From: Rheinheimera faecalis
GTDB lineage: Bacteria > Pseudomonadota > Gammaproteobacteria > Enterobacterales > Alteromonadaceae
Length of the DNA: 64,000 nt
NCBI RefSeq assembly: GCF_021290965.1
Contig: NZ_JAJOYT010000007.1
Span: 1-64,000 of the forward strand
Reading direction: 5' to 3'
Shown here: piece by piece, positions 1-7,749 of the stretch
Layout of the letters: every line of letters starts with the position of its first letter
Numbering within the stretch: the first letter of the stretch is position 1
Made by a program: the position numbers and the translations under genes
The notes under the pieces: model-generated
Databases searched by the model: none
The model's input: only the letters and a program-made list of their open reading frames with translations
What the model was told of the DNA's origin: nothing

Positions 1-4
1 CTTT

Positions 5-29
5 GGGGTCAGGTCTTGCACCTTGCCCC
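5..29. repeat. REP-like palindromic repeat, copy 1 (GGGGTCAGGTCTTGC type)
   Basis: The segment begins GGGGTCAGGTCTTGC and ends CCTTGCCCC. The same 25-base unit, with one base changed, occurs at 52600-52624 and in inverse orientation at 51978-52002. Short palindromes starting GGGGTCAG are widespread in gammaproteobacterial genomes and often accompany REP-associated tyrosine transposases; no transposase is in this window, so that link is inference. Confidence 0.7.
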
Positions 30-81
30 AACTTGCGGGCTTTAAAACGAATTGCTGTCACAACTTATAGGATTCTCCAAC

Positions 82-1128
82 TTGATCACATCGAAACGAC
101 CAGTTTGGCTGCTACGAATCATCATGGCTGTTGTGTCGATAAGTTGTGTAGTGATATTCGTGCCTTGGCTTGCGGCCTGTGCTTATTTAGCGCCTTTGCC
201 TGATAGGGTTCAACAGCAAGTGGATGATGCGATTCAATATGATCTGGATGGCATTGTGGTTTATGTGGATATCAAAGGTCAGGCTCCTCAGTTTTATGCT
301 GCAGGCTGGAAAAATAGAGAAGATAAAGTACCGGCAGACCCGCACGCTTTGTTTAAAATTGGCAGTATCAGCAAGTTATATATTGCTGCCGCAACAGCCA
401 AATTGGTCAGGCATCAGCAGTTATCCTTAGATGACAGCCTGACAAAACACCTGCCGGAATTGGCAGGGCGAATAGAAAACGCCAACAAGATCACCCTTAA
501 AATGCTGTTACAGCATCGCAGTGGTATCCCTGATTGGATTGACGACCCTGAGTTTCCATGGACCACGTCATTGAAGGATGTGAATGAGTATCTTGAATTG
601 GTGCTCGATGAACCCGCCGAATTTGAGCCGGACAGTAGTTATGACTATTCCAATACCAACTACCTGTTGATTGGCCGTATTCTCGACAAAACATTGGGTT
701 ACGCTCATCAAGACTATATCCGTAGTGAAATTCTGGCTCCTCTTCAGCTGTCGCATACCTTTGCAGGATTGAGTGAGGTGGACCTGAGCAAAGTTTCCAG
801 TGGCTACTACAGGGGTTATGAAGGGGACGTAAAAATGCTGGATATTGTAGTTCCGGGTGGCTCTATGGTTGCGACAGCCGAAGATACAGGACTTTTTCTT
901 CGGGCATTAAATGATGGAACGCTATTCGATGCTGTGGAACAAGACATCTATTCCTCCATCTATGTCTATGACCATACTGGGCTCTGGCCCGGGTATTCAA
1001 GCATCGCACGCTACCACAAGGATATTGACGCAGTAGTTATTCAGTTTGTGAACACCAGCGGTGGAAACTCCTGGCTGGTGTCAGAAATAGTGTATGACCG
1101 TATTGTTGAAATTCTACATAAGCAATAA
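82..1128 (+). CDS. Membrane-anchored serine hydrolase of the beta-lactamase / D-Ala-D-Ala carboxypeptidase fold
   Basis: The protein has the class C beta-lactamase/PBP-like signature set: S-I-S-K (nucleophile Ser about residue 95, Lys 98), Y-S-N near 189-191 and a late H-T-G near 308. An N-terminal KR-rich stretch followed by one hydrophobic segment suggests a signal anchor with the catalytic domain in the periplasm. The open frame reaches upstream to a TTG at 52, but the TTG at 82 follows an AGGA (69-72) at good spacing and keeps the positive residues before the membrane segment; an ATG at 124 would lose them. The family includes esterases, peptidases and penicillin-binding proteins, so the substrate cannot be assigned. 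It stands alone, just downstream of a REP-like repeat. Confidence 0.75.
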   Translation: MITSKRPVWLLRIIMAVVSISCVVIFVPWLAACAYLAPLPDRVQQQVDDAIQYDLDGIVVYVDIKGQAPQFYAAGWKNREDKVPADPHALFKIGSISKLYIAAATAKLVRHQQLSLDDSLTKHLPELAGRIENANKITLKMLLQHRSGIPDWIDDPEFPWTTSLKDVNEYLELVLDEPAEFEPDSSYDYSNTNYLLIGRILDKTLGYAHQDYIRSEILAPLQLSHTFAGLSEVDLSKVSSGYYRGYEGDVKMLDIVVPGGSMVATAEDTGLFLRALNDGTLFDAVEQDIYSSIYVYDHTGLWPGYSSIARYHKDIDAVVIQFVNTSGGNSWLVSEIVYDRIVEILHKQ

Positions 1129-1306
1129 GCAACTGCGTTTGTCGGTTATATGAGCTGTTGCTATAAATTCAGGCTGGTTTCTGAGCTGCTAATCAAAAGG
1201 TTGCCGTCGCAAGTGAGGTTGCTGCGAAATGGACAAAGCCTGACCCGAAGGTGCTCACTATAATTTTTTGCACCTCAGTATATTGGTCTGGCGCAACTCC
1301 TCATGA

Positions 1307-2197
1307 CTAAAGTTCACCCTGCAGCAACTTAGTGCGAATATCTTCTAATTCTGTCCGGCGTGCATCAGTGGTTTGTGGGTAGGCTAAATCCAGTCGGGCC
1401 AGCGTTTCGTTAATAATGGTTGAAATGATTAAGCGGGCATTTTTCTTATCATCGGCTGGTATCACATACCAGGGCGCAACTTTGGTGCTGGTATTGCTTA
1501 AACACTCTGAATAGGCGCTCATATAACTGTCCCAGTGTTGGCGTTGTGCGGTGTCGGCTTCGGAGAACTTCCAGTTCTTATTGGGGTTGTCGATGCGGTC
1601 GAGAAAACGGCGGCATTGTTCTTCTTTAGACAGGTGCAAAAAGAACTTGATGACACGAGTGCCGTTGCGCACCAAATGAGCTTCAGATGCAACAATAGAA
1701 CGGTAGCGATCTCGCCAGAAGCTACCGGAGTTAAGGTTTTTGTACGGCAGTTTTTGCGCCTCTAATAGCTGTGGCTGCACCTTCACAATCAGCACTTCTT
1801 CGTAATATGAGCGGTTGAAAATACCTATTTGACCACGTTCAGGCAGAGCGCAGTGGCTGCGCCAGAGAAAATCGTGATCCAATTCAGTAGCACTTGGGTG
1901 TTTGAAACTGTGCACCCGGCAGCCCTGCGGGTTTATGCCCGACATCACATGGCGGATAGCGCCGTCTTTACCTGCCGCATCCATAGCCTGGAAAATGATC
2001 AGCAACGCATAACGGTTGTCGGCATAAAACAATTGCTGCGCCTTTTTCATGCTGTTGGTGCTGTCGCTAAGTTGCTTTTTATAGTCTTTTGACGAGCTGT
2101 AGAACGGCTCTGCCACTGTGGCTTGCTGGTGCAAATCCAGCTTGGAACCCGGGGCTACGGCATAATCGGCACTGCTGATCGTCGGCTTTGTTTTCAT
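1307..2197 (-). CDS. PPK2-family polyphosphate:nucleotide phosphotransferase
   Basis: A 296-residue protein with the PPK2 P-loop region: Walker A-like AMDAAGKDG near residues 71-79, the following G-x-NPQGC segment, and a Walker B/lid region around GIFNRSYYEEV. PPK2 enzymes move phosphate between polyphosphate and nucleotides in the cytoplasm; the length and the single catalytic domain fit the one-domain subfamily that tends to act in the ADP/AMP-phosphorylating direction, though direction cannot be read from sequence. The start is the only good ATG before the conserved domain. It is monocistronic, with neighbours on the other strand on both sides. Confidence 0.9.
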   Translation of the reverse strand: MKTKPTISSADYAVAPGSKLDLHQQATVAEPFYSSSKDYKKQLSDSTNSMKKAQQLFYADNRYALLIIFQAMDAAGKDGAIRHVMSGINPQGCRVHSFKHPSATELDHDFLWRSHCALPERGQIGIFNRSYYEEVLIVKVQPQLLEAQKLPYKNLNSGSFWRDRYRSIVASEAHLVRNGTRVIKFFLHLSKEEQCRRFLDRIDNPNKNWKFSEADTAQRQHWDSYMSAYSECLSNTSTKVAPWYVIPADDKKNARLIISTIINETLARLDLAYPQTTDARRTELEDIRTKLLQGEL

Positions 2198-2554
2198 CTG
2201 TCATCACTCGCTTTAGGTTAGTTTGGCTACAGGTCTGTAGTCAGGGTTTCGTCAGATTAGCCTCTGAAACAGGGTGGATGGCGACAGCTGCTTTGTTCTG
2301 ACCTTGGCAAAGATCTTCAGGGTAGATCTTGCTGCGTGGCTCATTTATGCAATTTGATTTTAGTGTCGATTTATCAAACAGGTTTGATAGTACCCAGTGT
2401 TGATAACATATAGTACGAGCGACTACCAACCAAAACATCTACCTCAGATTTATAGGCATGACGAACCGGGTTGTTTGGGGGGCCAACTGACTGCCACTAT
2501 GCGCCTGCCCCAGCTGAAATAAATTTACTCAATAGATGAAGTTTTTTATTGCCA
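2198..2554. other. Intergenic stretch without a recognisable gene
   Basis: Between the PPK2 gene start and the operator at 2555. The only open frame (minus strand, 2241-2438) has no family resemblance and no ribosome-binding site. A possible -35 element TTGCCA lies at 2549-2554. Nothing else is recognised. Confidence 0.5.
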
Positions 2555-2568
2555 CTTAAACGATTAAG
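2555..2568. promoter_or_regulatory. LacI-family-type operator upstream of the MFS sugar permease
   Basis: CTTAAACGATTAAG is a near-perfect 14-base palindrome with the central CG typical of LacI-family operators. Related sites are CTTAATCGATTAAG (10789-10802) before the TonB receptor and CTTAATCGTTTAAG (25361-25374) in the amylosucrase gene. It sits just after a possible -35 (TTGCCA), where binding would block the promoter. Confidence 0.55.
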
Positions 2569-2604
2569 TTGTAGCTTTAAAGCATTATCAGATACAAATA
2601 ATCT

Positions 2605-2758
2605 GACAGACCGGATGCGTTGTTGTATTGCCCTGGGGAGGGTGAAACGCGCCGGATTTTATGGATCTTGCCTTTGAAAAGGCTAAGGTGAATAAAGCCG
2701 AAGATCCTGATAAAAACCAGCGCTTTACAAAAGCGCACCATGACAGGGTAGACCCATG
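2605..2758 (+). promoter_or_regulatory. Structured mRNA leader, candidate translational switch of the MFS permease
   Basis: Two mutually exclusive folds can be drawn. Fold A: UGCCCUG (2629-2635) pairs with CAGGGUA (2744-2750), and inside it GGUG (2641-2644) pairs with CACC (2736-2739), enclosing three branches: GAUCUU/AAGAUC (2664-2669/2701-2706) with a stacked GCCUUU hairpin (2670-2683), CUG/CAG (2707-2720) and CGCUUU/AAAGCG (2721-2735). The right strand contains the ribosome-binding site AGGG (2745-2748), seven bases before the ATG, so translation would be blocked. Fold B: CCGGAUGCGUU (2611-2621) pairs with AACGCGCCGG (2646-2655) and CCCU with AGGG (2631-2642), which frees the ribosome-binding site. 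I do not recognise a known riboswitch class. Confidence 0.5.
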
Positions 2759-4003
2759 CAACACCTTCACTCTTTAAATGCGAGTTCGCCACCTTCATCC
2801 ACAGCACAGCTGTCGCCCAGTGCTTTTACGCAGGTGAAGTGGATGACTTGTCTGATGTTTTTTGTCTTTGCTATGACCACAGACGCAGTGGGCGTCATTA
2901 TTCCGCAAGTGGTGGCGCAGTTTCAGCTCAGCCTGACCGAAGCCGCCGCTTTTCATTATGTGCCTATGTTATTTATTGGTTTATCCGGTTTGTTTTTAGG
3001 CCGTTATGCTGACCGCTTTGGCCGTAAAAAGGTGATCCTGGCTGGTTTGGCGCTTTACGCTATAGCTTGTGTGGCTTTTATTTTTGGTGAAAGTTTTATC
3101 TTTTATCTGCTGCTGTTAGGTGTCAGTGGTTTAAGTATTGGTTTATTTAAAACCGGAGCTTTAGCGTTAGTGGGCGATGTCAGCCCTGATGCTGACAGCC
3201 ACACCCGATTAATGAACAGAGTCGAAGGTTTTTTTGGTCTGGGTGCTATTTTTGGCCCTGCTTTAGTGGGGTTATTAATAGCTGCATCTTTAGACTGGAC
3301 TCAGCTGTATCTTCTGGCTGGGCTGATTTGTGCTGTGCTTTTGATTATGGCGTCCAGACTGGAATATCCGGCCTATCAGCCACAGCAGCATACGTCGGTC
3401 TGGCAAAGTCTGGCGCTGGTGAAAGATAAACATGCGCTGGGGTTTTCGCTGGCCATCGCCTGTTATGTTGCCACCGAAGTCGCCATTTTTGTTTGGTTGC
3501 CAACCTTACTGCAAAGTTATGATGGCAACTTCACCGTACTGGCCGCCCACGCTATTACGGTGTTTTTTATTCTGCGCACCGCAGGGCGATTCCTCGCCGA
3601 GTGGTTATTGCTGCGTTTTAGCTGGACTGCGTTATTAGCCTGGTTTGGCAGCGCTATTTTTATCTGTTTTGCGCTGAGTATGTATTTTGGCGTCGCTGCC
3701 GCTTTATGGCTGATGCCGCTGTCAGGGCTTTTTATGTCGATGATGTACCCAACATTAAACTCCAAAGGCATCAGCTGTTTTCCGCGTCAGCAGCATGGCG
3801 CAGCTGCAGGTTTAATTCTGGCTTTTACCGCGCTGGCTGCAGCTTTAGGGCCTTTGCTGATGGGCTTAGTTGGTGATGCGATGGGGGATGTGCGTTATGG
3901 TTTTTATCTGGCGACAGGTTTTGCGTTGCTGTTAATGCTGGGGCTGTGGTGGAATCACTTTGTGCAACCTGCCGCCAGACGACTGGCGCTTGGGCATGAT
4001 TAA
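2756..4003 (+). CDS. MFS permease, sugar-transporter type
   Basis: A 415-residue protein with about 12 hydrophobic segments and the MFS motif A loop GRYADRFGRKK near residues 82-92. Position beside the TonB/GH97 alpha-glucan operon and a shared operator motif point to uptake of glucose or a small alpha-glucoside across the inner membrane; the substrate is inference. About 25 polar residues precede the first membrane segment. The ATG at 2756 is seven bases from an AGGG that is part of the leader structure described above. The gene ends in a strong terminator, so it is a single-gene unit. Confidence 0.8.
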   Translation: MQHLHSLNASSPPSSTAQLSPSAFTQVKWMTCLMFFVFAMTTDAVGVIIPQVVAQFQLSLTEAAAFHYVPMLFIGLSGLFLGRYADRFGRKKVILAGLALYAIACVAFIFGESFIFYLLLLGVSGLSIGLFKTGALALVGDVSPDADSHTRLMNRVEGFFGLGAIFGPALVGLLIAASLDWTQLYLLAGLICAVLLIMASRLEYPAYQPQQHTSVWQSLALVKDKHALGFSLAIACYVATEVAIFVWLPTLLQSYDGNFTVLAAHAITVFFILRTAGRFLAEWLLLRFSWTALLAWFGSAIFICFALSMYFGVAAALWLMPLSGLFMSMMYPTLNSKGISCFPRQQHGAAAGLILAFTALAAALGPLLMGLVGDAMGDVRYGFYLATGFALLLMLGLWWNHFVQPAARRLALGHD

Positions 4004-4024
4004 GTGTTAAGGGTTTTGCATAAA

Positions 4025-4056
4025 ACAAAGGCAGCCCAGGCTGCCTTTGTTGTTTT
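4025..4056 (+). terminator. Intrinsic terminator of the MFS permease gene
   Basis: A 12-bp stem (4025-4036 with 4039-4050), loop CA, followed by TGTTTT. The A-rich left flank lets it also serve the converging GH97 gene. Confidence 0.85.
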
Positions 4057-4074
4057 AGCGTTATAGCGAAAGCT

Positions 4075-6081
4075 TTATTTCAGCGGAATAAACTCAATAG
4101 CAGCGCCACCACCAGCTTGTAATGTCAGGGTGATTTTATCTTTGGCTGTTACTTCACTGCGCTTGATTTCATAAGCCTCTGGATTGGTTTCCCAGTGCGC
4201 GTCGGCTGCATCTGTATAGGCAATCATCTGATAACGGGTTCCGGCTTTCAGAAAGCTCAGTGACTGTTCTAAAGTGCGGGCCTCTTGGTTGCTGGTCGCA
4301 CCCAAATACCAGTTGTTTGAGTCTTTATCCTGTCGTGCCATTACCAGATACTGCCCAATCTTGCCTTGCAGCGCTATGCTTTGCTGCCAGTCGGTCGGCA
4401 CGGCATCGATAAATGCAAAAGCCGGGTGGCCCTGATAGTTCTCCGGTAAATCAGCTGCCATTTGCAGCGGGCTGTACAAGGTGACATACAAAGCCAATTG
4501 ATTGGCTAAAGTGCTGGGCACTCTGTTATTCGGCCTGTATTTTTGATAGTCAAAGTTAAAGATACCGGGCGTAAAGTCGATAGGACCGGATAAACCGCGG
4601 GTAAAAGGAATGATCACCGTATGATTCGGTAAGTTACCGGTATCCGGGCTGCCGCCATTGTATTCCATACCTCGCACAGACTCCCGTGTCATCAGGTTAG
4701 GATAAGTGCGGCTTAAACCAGTGTCTTTGACTGTTTCATGGGCGTTGACCATCACTTTGTGTTTGGCCGCAGTTTCTGTCACTTTTTGAAAATGATTGAC
4801 CATATACTGGCCGTGATGCCATTCCTTCTGGTCCACTCTGGTGCCGACATAACCCATTTTGACTGATGGAATACCGAGCTTCTGATAATAAGCAAAACCT
4901 TGTTCCATCTGCTTTTCGTAATACTGGATACCAGCAGCTGTCTCGTGATGACCTGTTAAAGTTACCCCTTTGCTTTTGGCGTAGTTATTTACTTTTTCTA
5001 TATCAAAACCCTGGACTGCTTCAGTAAAACTAAAGGTAGGAGGGCGCTGCCACCAGTCGCCTTCCCAGCCTTTGTTCCAGCCTTCGATCAAGACGCTATC
5101 AATGTTGTGTTTACTGGCAAAGTCTATGTATTGCATGGCGCGTTCTGTGGTGGCGCCTTGTTTGAGGCCTGGTGACCAGTCTTTTTCGCCTATATGCATC
5201 TCCCACCAAATGCCGATGTATTTGCCGGGTTTGATGTAACTGACATCTGTATCTTTGGCCGCTGGTTCGTTTAAATTCAGAATCAGATCTGAGTTCAGTA
5301 AAGCCACTTCAGAATCCGTAATTTGAATAGTGCGCCATGGCGTTTGAAAAGGCGTTTGAGTGTAAACCTTATCGCCGTTGGCCCAGGGCACTAAGTCGGC
5401 TTTTAAGGTGATGTGGTTGTCGGTGATATTACGTAGTGTCATAGAGGCATAATCGACCAAAGCTGCTTCATGCACAGAAACTGCTATGCCTTGATCCAGC
5501 AAAGTCAGAGGGGTATGAGCCACATTGACTGAGCTTAACGCCGAGTTCAGATACTGATATTCAAAACGCTGATCCTGATAAGCCTGGATCCACCAGGCCG
5601 AAAAGTTACGAGCAAAAGCAAATTCGGTCAGCTCGTCGCTAATCACTACTTTGTTTACATGCGGCTGCTTTGGCAACAGATAACGAAAGGCGACCCCATC
5701 ATTGTAAACACGGAATACCAACTGCATTTGCCGGGCTTTGTCGCCTTGTTCGCTTAAATCCAGGCTGATTTCGTTGTAGTGATCCACTATGGTGGCACGC
5801 TGGCCCCAAACCGGCTGCCAGCTACTGTTGTGGCTTTGCTTTTGTACTTTGTCTGCTTTTAAGTGGGCTTGCAGCAGTGGCTGATCTTTAAAAGCAAAAC
5901 CCAAGGCTGAAGGCTTAATCACTGCTTTGTTTTTGTAGTTCACGCTATAAGTTAGGCTTTTATCCGACAAACTTAGCGTTAAGTTGATGTGCTGATCCGG
6001 CGATTGCAGTTGCCAGTTTTTTTCTGCCGCTAAGGCCGAGGTGCTGATTAGTATCAGCAGCAAGGACAAGATCCACTTCAT
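4075..6081 (-). CDS. GH97 glycoside hydrolase, SusB-like alpha-glucosidase
   Basis: A 668-residue protein with a Sec signal peptide (cleavage after about residue 19, SALA-AEK), an N-terminal beta-sandwich, a catalytic (beta/alpha)8 barrel from about 280 to 560 and a C-terminal beta domain, the GH97 layout. Glu380 (HHE), Glu449 (AHE) and Glu473 (RGMEYN) have exactly the spacing of SusB Glu439, Glu508 and Glu532, and the position after VKMGY carries Gly rather than the Asp nucleophile of retaining members, so an inverting alpha-glucoside hydrolase is predicted. It probably acts in the periplasm on maltodextrins brought in by the TonB receptor. AAGGAT precedes the ATG. It is the last gene of the receptor-halogenase-GH97 set, 56 bases after the halogenase gene. 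Confidence 0.92.
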   Translation of the reverse strand: MKWILSLLLILISTSALAAEKNWQLQSPDQHINLTLSLSDKSLTYSVNYKNKAVIKPSALGFAFKDQPLLQAHLKADKVQKQSHNSSWQPVWGQRATIVDHYNEISLDLSEQGDKARQMQLVFRVYNDGVAFRYLLPKQPHVNKVVISDELTEFAFARNFSAWWIQAYQDQRFEYQYLNSALSSVNVAHTPLTLLDQGIAVSVHEAALVDYASMTLRNITDNHITLKADLVPWANGDKVYTQTPFQTPWRTIQITDSEVALLNSDLILNLNEPAAKDTDVSYIKPGKYIGIWWEMHIGEKDWSPGLKQGATTERAMQYIDFASKHNIDSVLIEGWNKGWEGDWWQRPPTFSFTEAVQGFDIEKVNNYAKSKGVTLTGHHETAAGIQYYEKQMEQGFAYYQKLGIPSVKMGYVGTRVDQKEWHHGQYMVNHFQKVTETAAKHKVMVNAHETVKDTGLSRTYPNLMTRESVRGMEYNGGSPDTGNLPNHTVIIPFTRGLSGPIDFTPGIFNFDYQKYRPNNRVPSTLANQLALYVTLYSPLQMAADLPENYQGHPAFAFIDAVPTDWQQSIALQGKIGQYLVMARQDKDSNNWYLGATSNQEARTLEQSLSFLKAGTRYQMIAYTDAADAHWETNPEAYEIKRSEVTAKDKITLTLQAGGGAAIEFIPLK

Positions 6082-6137
6082 AATAAAATCCTTTGATAGT
6101 TGGGTGTAAATCTATAAAAGTCAGCCGAATGGGCACC

Positions 6138-7628
6138 TTATGACTTTGTATACAAAGCTAAAAACTCGTCGTGACTGGTGAGTTTTTGCAGCGGTTGCTG
6201 TTTTGCGGTGCTGATATTCTGCATTACCTCAAGCAGCTGCTCTTTTGAATAAGCTCGCACTGCAGGGTGATAATCAGCAGGTTGAAGCCCTTGGCCTAAC
6301 ATCACTTGCAGCCAGGACGAGTCGCGGAAAATATCGTTAGCATCGTTAAAAATAGCGCCTGTTTCTTTAAACAAGGCCAGTTTTTCCTGCAGCCGATGCG
6401 GAATAGCCATCTGGCGCATATCCCGCCAAAAGTCGGAGTCGTCGCGCTCGTTGACGTGATAATGCAAAATAATAAAGTCGCGGATGGTTTCAAACTCGTC
6501 TTTGGATTCAGCGTTGTAAGCCCTGACTTGCGCCTCGCTGATGCCGTGGTTTGGAAACATTTTCATCAGGCGCACTATGCCGGACTGGATCAGGTGAATA
6601 CTGGTCGATTCCAATGGTTCGAGAAAGCCGCTGGATAAGCCAATAGCCACCACGTTTTTATGCCATTGCTTTGTGGTGCGGCCTGTTTCAAAACTGATTT
6701 TTTTCGGTTCAGCCAAAGCTTTGGAGTCCAGATTATTCATCAGCGTCTGATAGGCCTGATCGTCGTTTAAATAACCGGAGCTGTAGACTATGCCGTTGCC
6801 ATTACGATGCGTCAGCGGAATACGCCATTGCCAGCCAGCGCTGTGCGCTATGCTACGGGTGTAGGGCAGGGTGGTGTCGAAACGTTCTGTTGGCACAGCC
6901 AAAGCACTATTGGCTGGCAAGTAGTGGTCCCAGTGCTCGTAGGTAACACCCAAAGTTTTTCGGATCAGCAGACCACGCAAACCTGTGCAGTCGATAAATA
7001 AATCGCCGGTGATTTCACGGCCGTCTTTGAGCTGTAAGGCCTTTACAAAACCTGTTTCAGCGTCTTGTTTTACCTGCTCTATCAAACCTTCGGTACGGGT
7101 GACTCCGGCTTGTTCTGCCAGTTTTCTCAGGTATTTGCCATAAAGCGCTGAGTCAAAATGATAGGCGTAGGGCATATCGTACACAGGGTTAGGGGTTTTG
7201 ATTTTGTTAAATTTGCCTTGTTCACAGCACAGGTAATTTAAATCAAAATCCCATAAGGATTCTTTTAGTCCAAGCTCTTTAGCCCGCAGCCAATAATGCT
7301 GAAAATTAGTCACGCCAAGGGTAGCGCCTGGCGCACCAAAGGTATGGTAATAACTTTCGCCTTGCACCCGCCAGTTTTCGAATTTGATCGCTAGTTTGAT
7401 GGTGGCATGGGTTTCCCGCAGGAATTCTTTTTCGTCCAATCCCAGATACTGATTAAAAATCTGGATGGGGGGAATCGTGGCTTCACCTACTCCTATAATG
7501 CCGATGTCTTCGGATTCGACCAGTTCTATAGCAAGTGTATCGCCAAATACTTTTTTTAGCAGGGCAGCTGCCATCCAACCCGCAGTACCACCGCCTGCGA
7601 TCACAAGTTTTTTGATGGCTTTTTGCAT
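6138..7628 (-). CDS. Flavin-dependent tryptophan-halogenase family protein
   Basis: A 496-residue protein with the FAD-binding GGGTAGW (12-18), the halogenase motif WQWRIP (266-271), a lysine at about residue 78 in TIKLAIKF matching the catalytic Lys79 of PrnA, and the GFLEPLES segment (334-341) that holds the conserved active-site Glu. The halide-oxidising machinery therefore looks complete. Members of this family are repeatedly found beside carbohydrate TonB receptors in Xanthomonadales, Caulobacterales and Alteromonadales, where their substrate is unknown; no tryptophan-derived pathway is present here. GGAA lies before the ATG. A terminator separates it from the upstream receptor gene, so expression may depend on read-through. 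Confidence 0.9.
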   Translation of the reverse strand: MQKAIKKLVIAGGGTAGWMAAALLKKVFGDTLAIELVESEDIGIIGVGEATIPPIQIFNQYLGLDEKEFLRETHATIKLAIKFENWRVQGESYYHTFGAPGATLGVTNFQHYWLRAKELGLKESLWDFDLNYLCCEQGKFNKIKTPNPVYDMPYAYHFDSALYGKYLRKLAEQAGVTRTEGLIEQVKQDAETGFVKALQLKDGREITGDLFIDCTGLRGLLIRKTLGVTYEHWDHYLPANSALAVPTERFDTTLPYTRSIAHSAGWQWRIPLTHRNGNGIVYSSGYLNDDQAYQTLMNNLDSKALAEPKKISFETGRTTKQWHKNVVAIGLSSGFLEPLESTSIHLIQSGIVRLMKMFPNHGISEAQVRAYNAESKDEFETIRDFIILHYHVNERDDSDFWRDMRQMAIPHRLQEKLALFKETGAIFNDANDIFRDSSWLQVMLGQGLQPADYHPAVRAYSKEQLLEVMQNISTAKQQPLQKLTSHDEFLALYTKS

Positions 7629-7686
7629 TGCTATTCCTTGGGTAATTTATTGTTTTATTTAGTAATTTTGTAGCTAAAGTTTAGCT

Positions 7687-7728
7687 ACAAAAAAGCCCCT
7701 GACAACAATAGATGTGATCAGGGGCTTG
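7687..7728 (-). terminator. Intrinsic terminator/attenuator between TonB receptor and halogenase genes
   Basis: On the minus strand AAGCCCCTGA (7719-7728) pairs with TCAGGGGCTT (7693-7702) and is followed by a run of T. It lies 22 bases after the receptor stop codon and about 60 before the halogenase start, so it should reduce downstream expression relative to the receptor. Confidence 0.85.
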
Positions 7729-7749
7729 TTCTGTGACGTCCTGTGGCTC

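Noticed and set aside
2241-2438. 65-codon open frame on the minus strand upstream of PPK2
   Set aside because: No ribosome-binding site, no family resemblance, lies in a likely promoter region.
2605-2758. FMN riboswitch, suggested by GGGAGGGTGAAA near 2636-2647
   Set aside because: The rest of the RFN consensus is absent and the gene is a sugar-type MFS permease.
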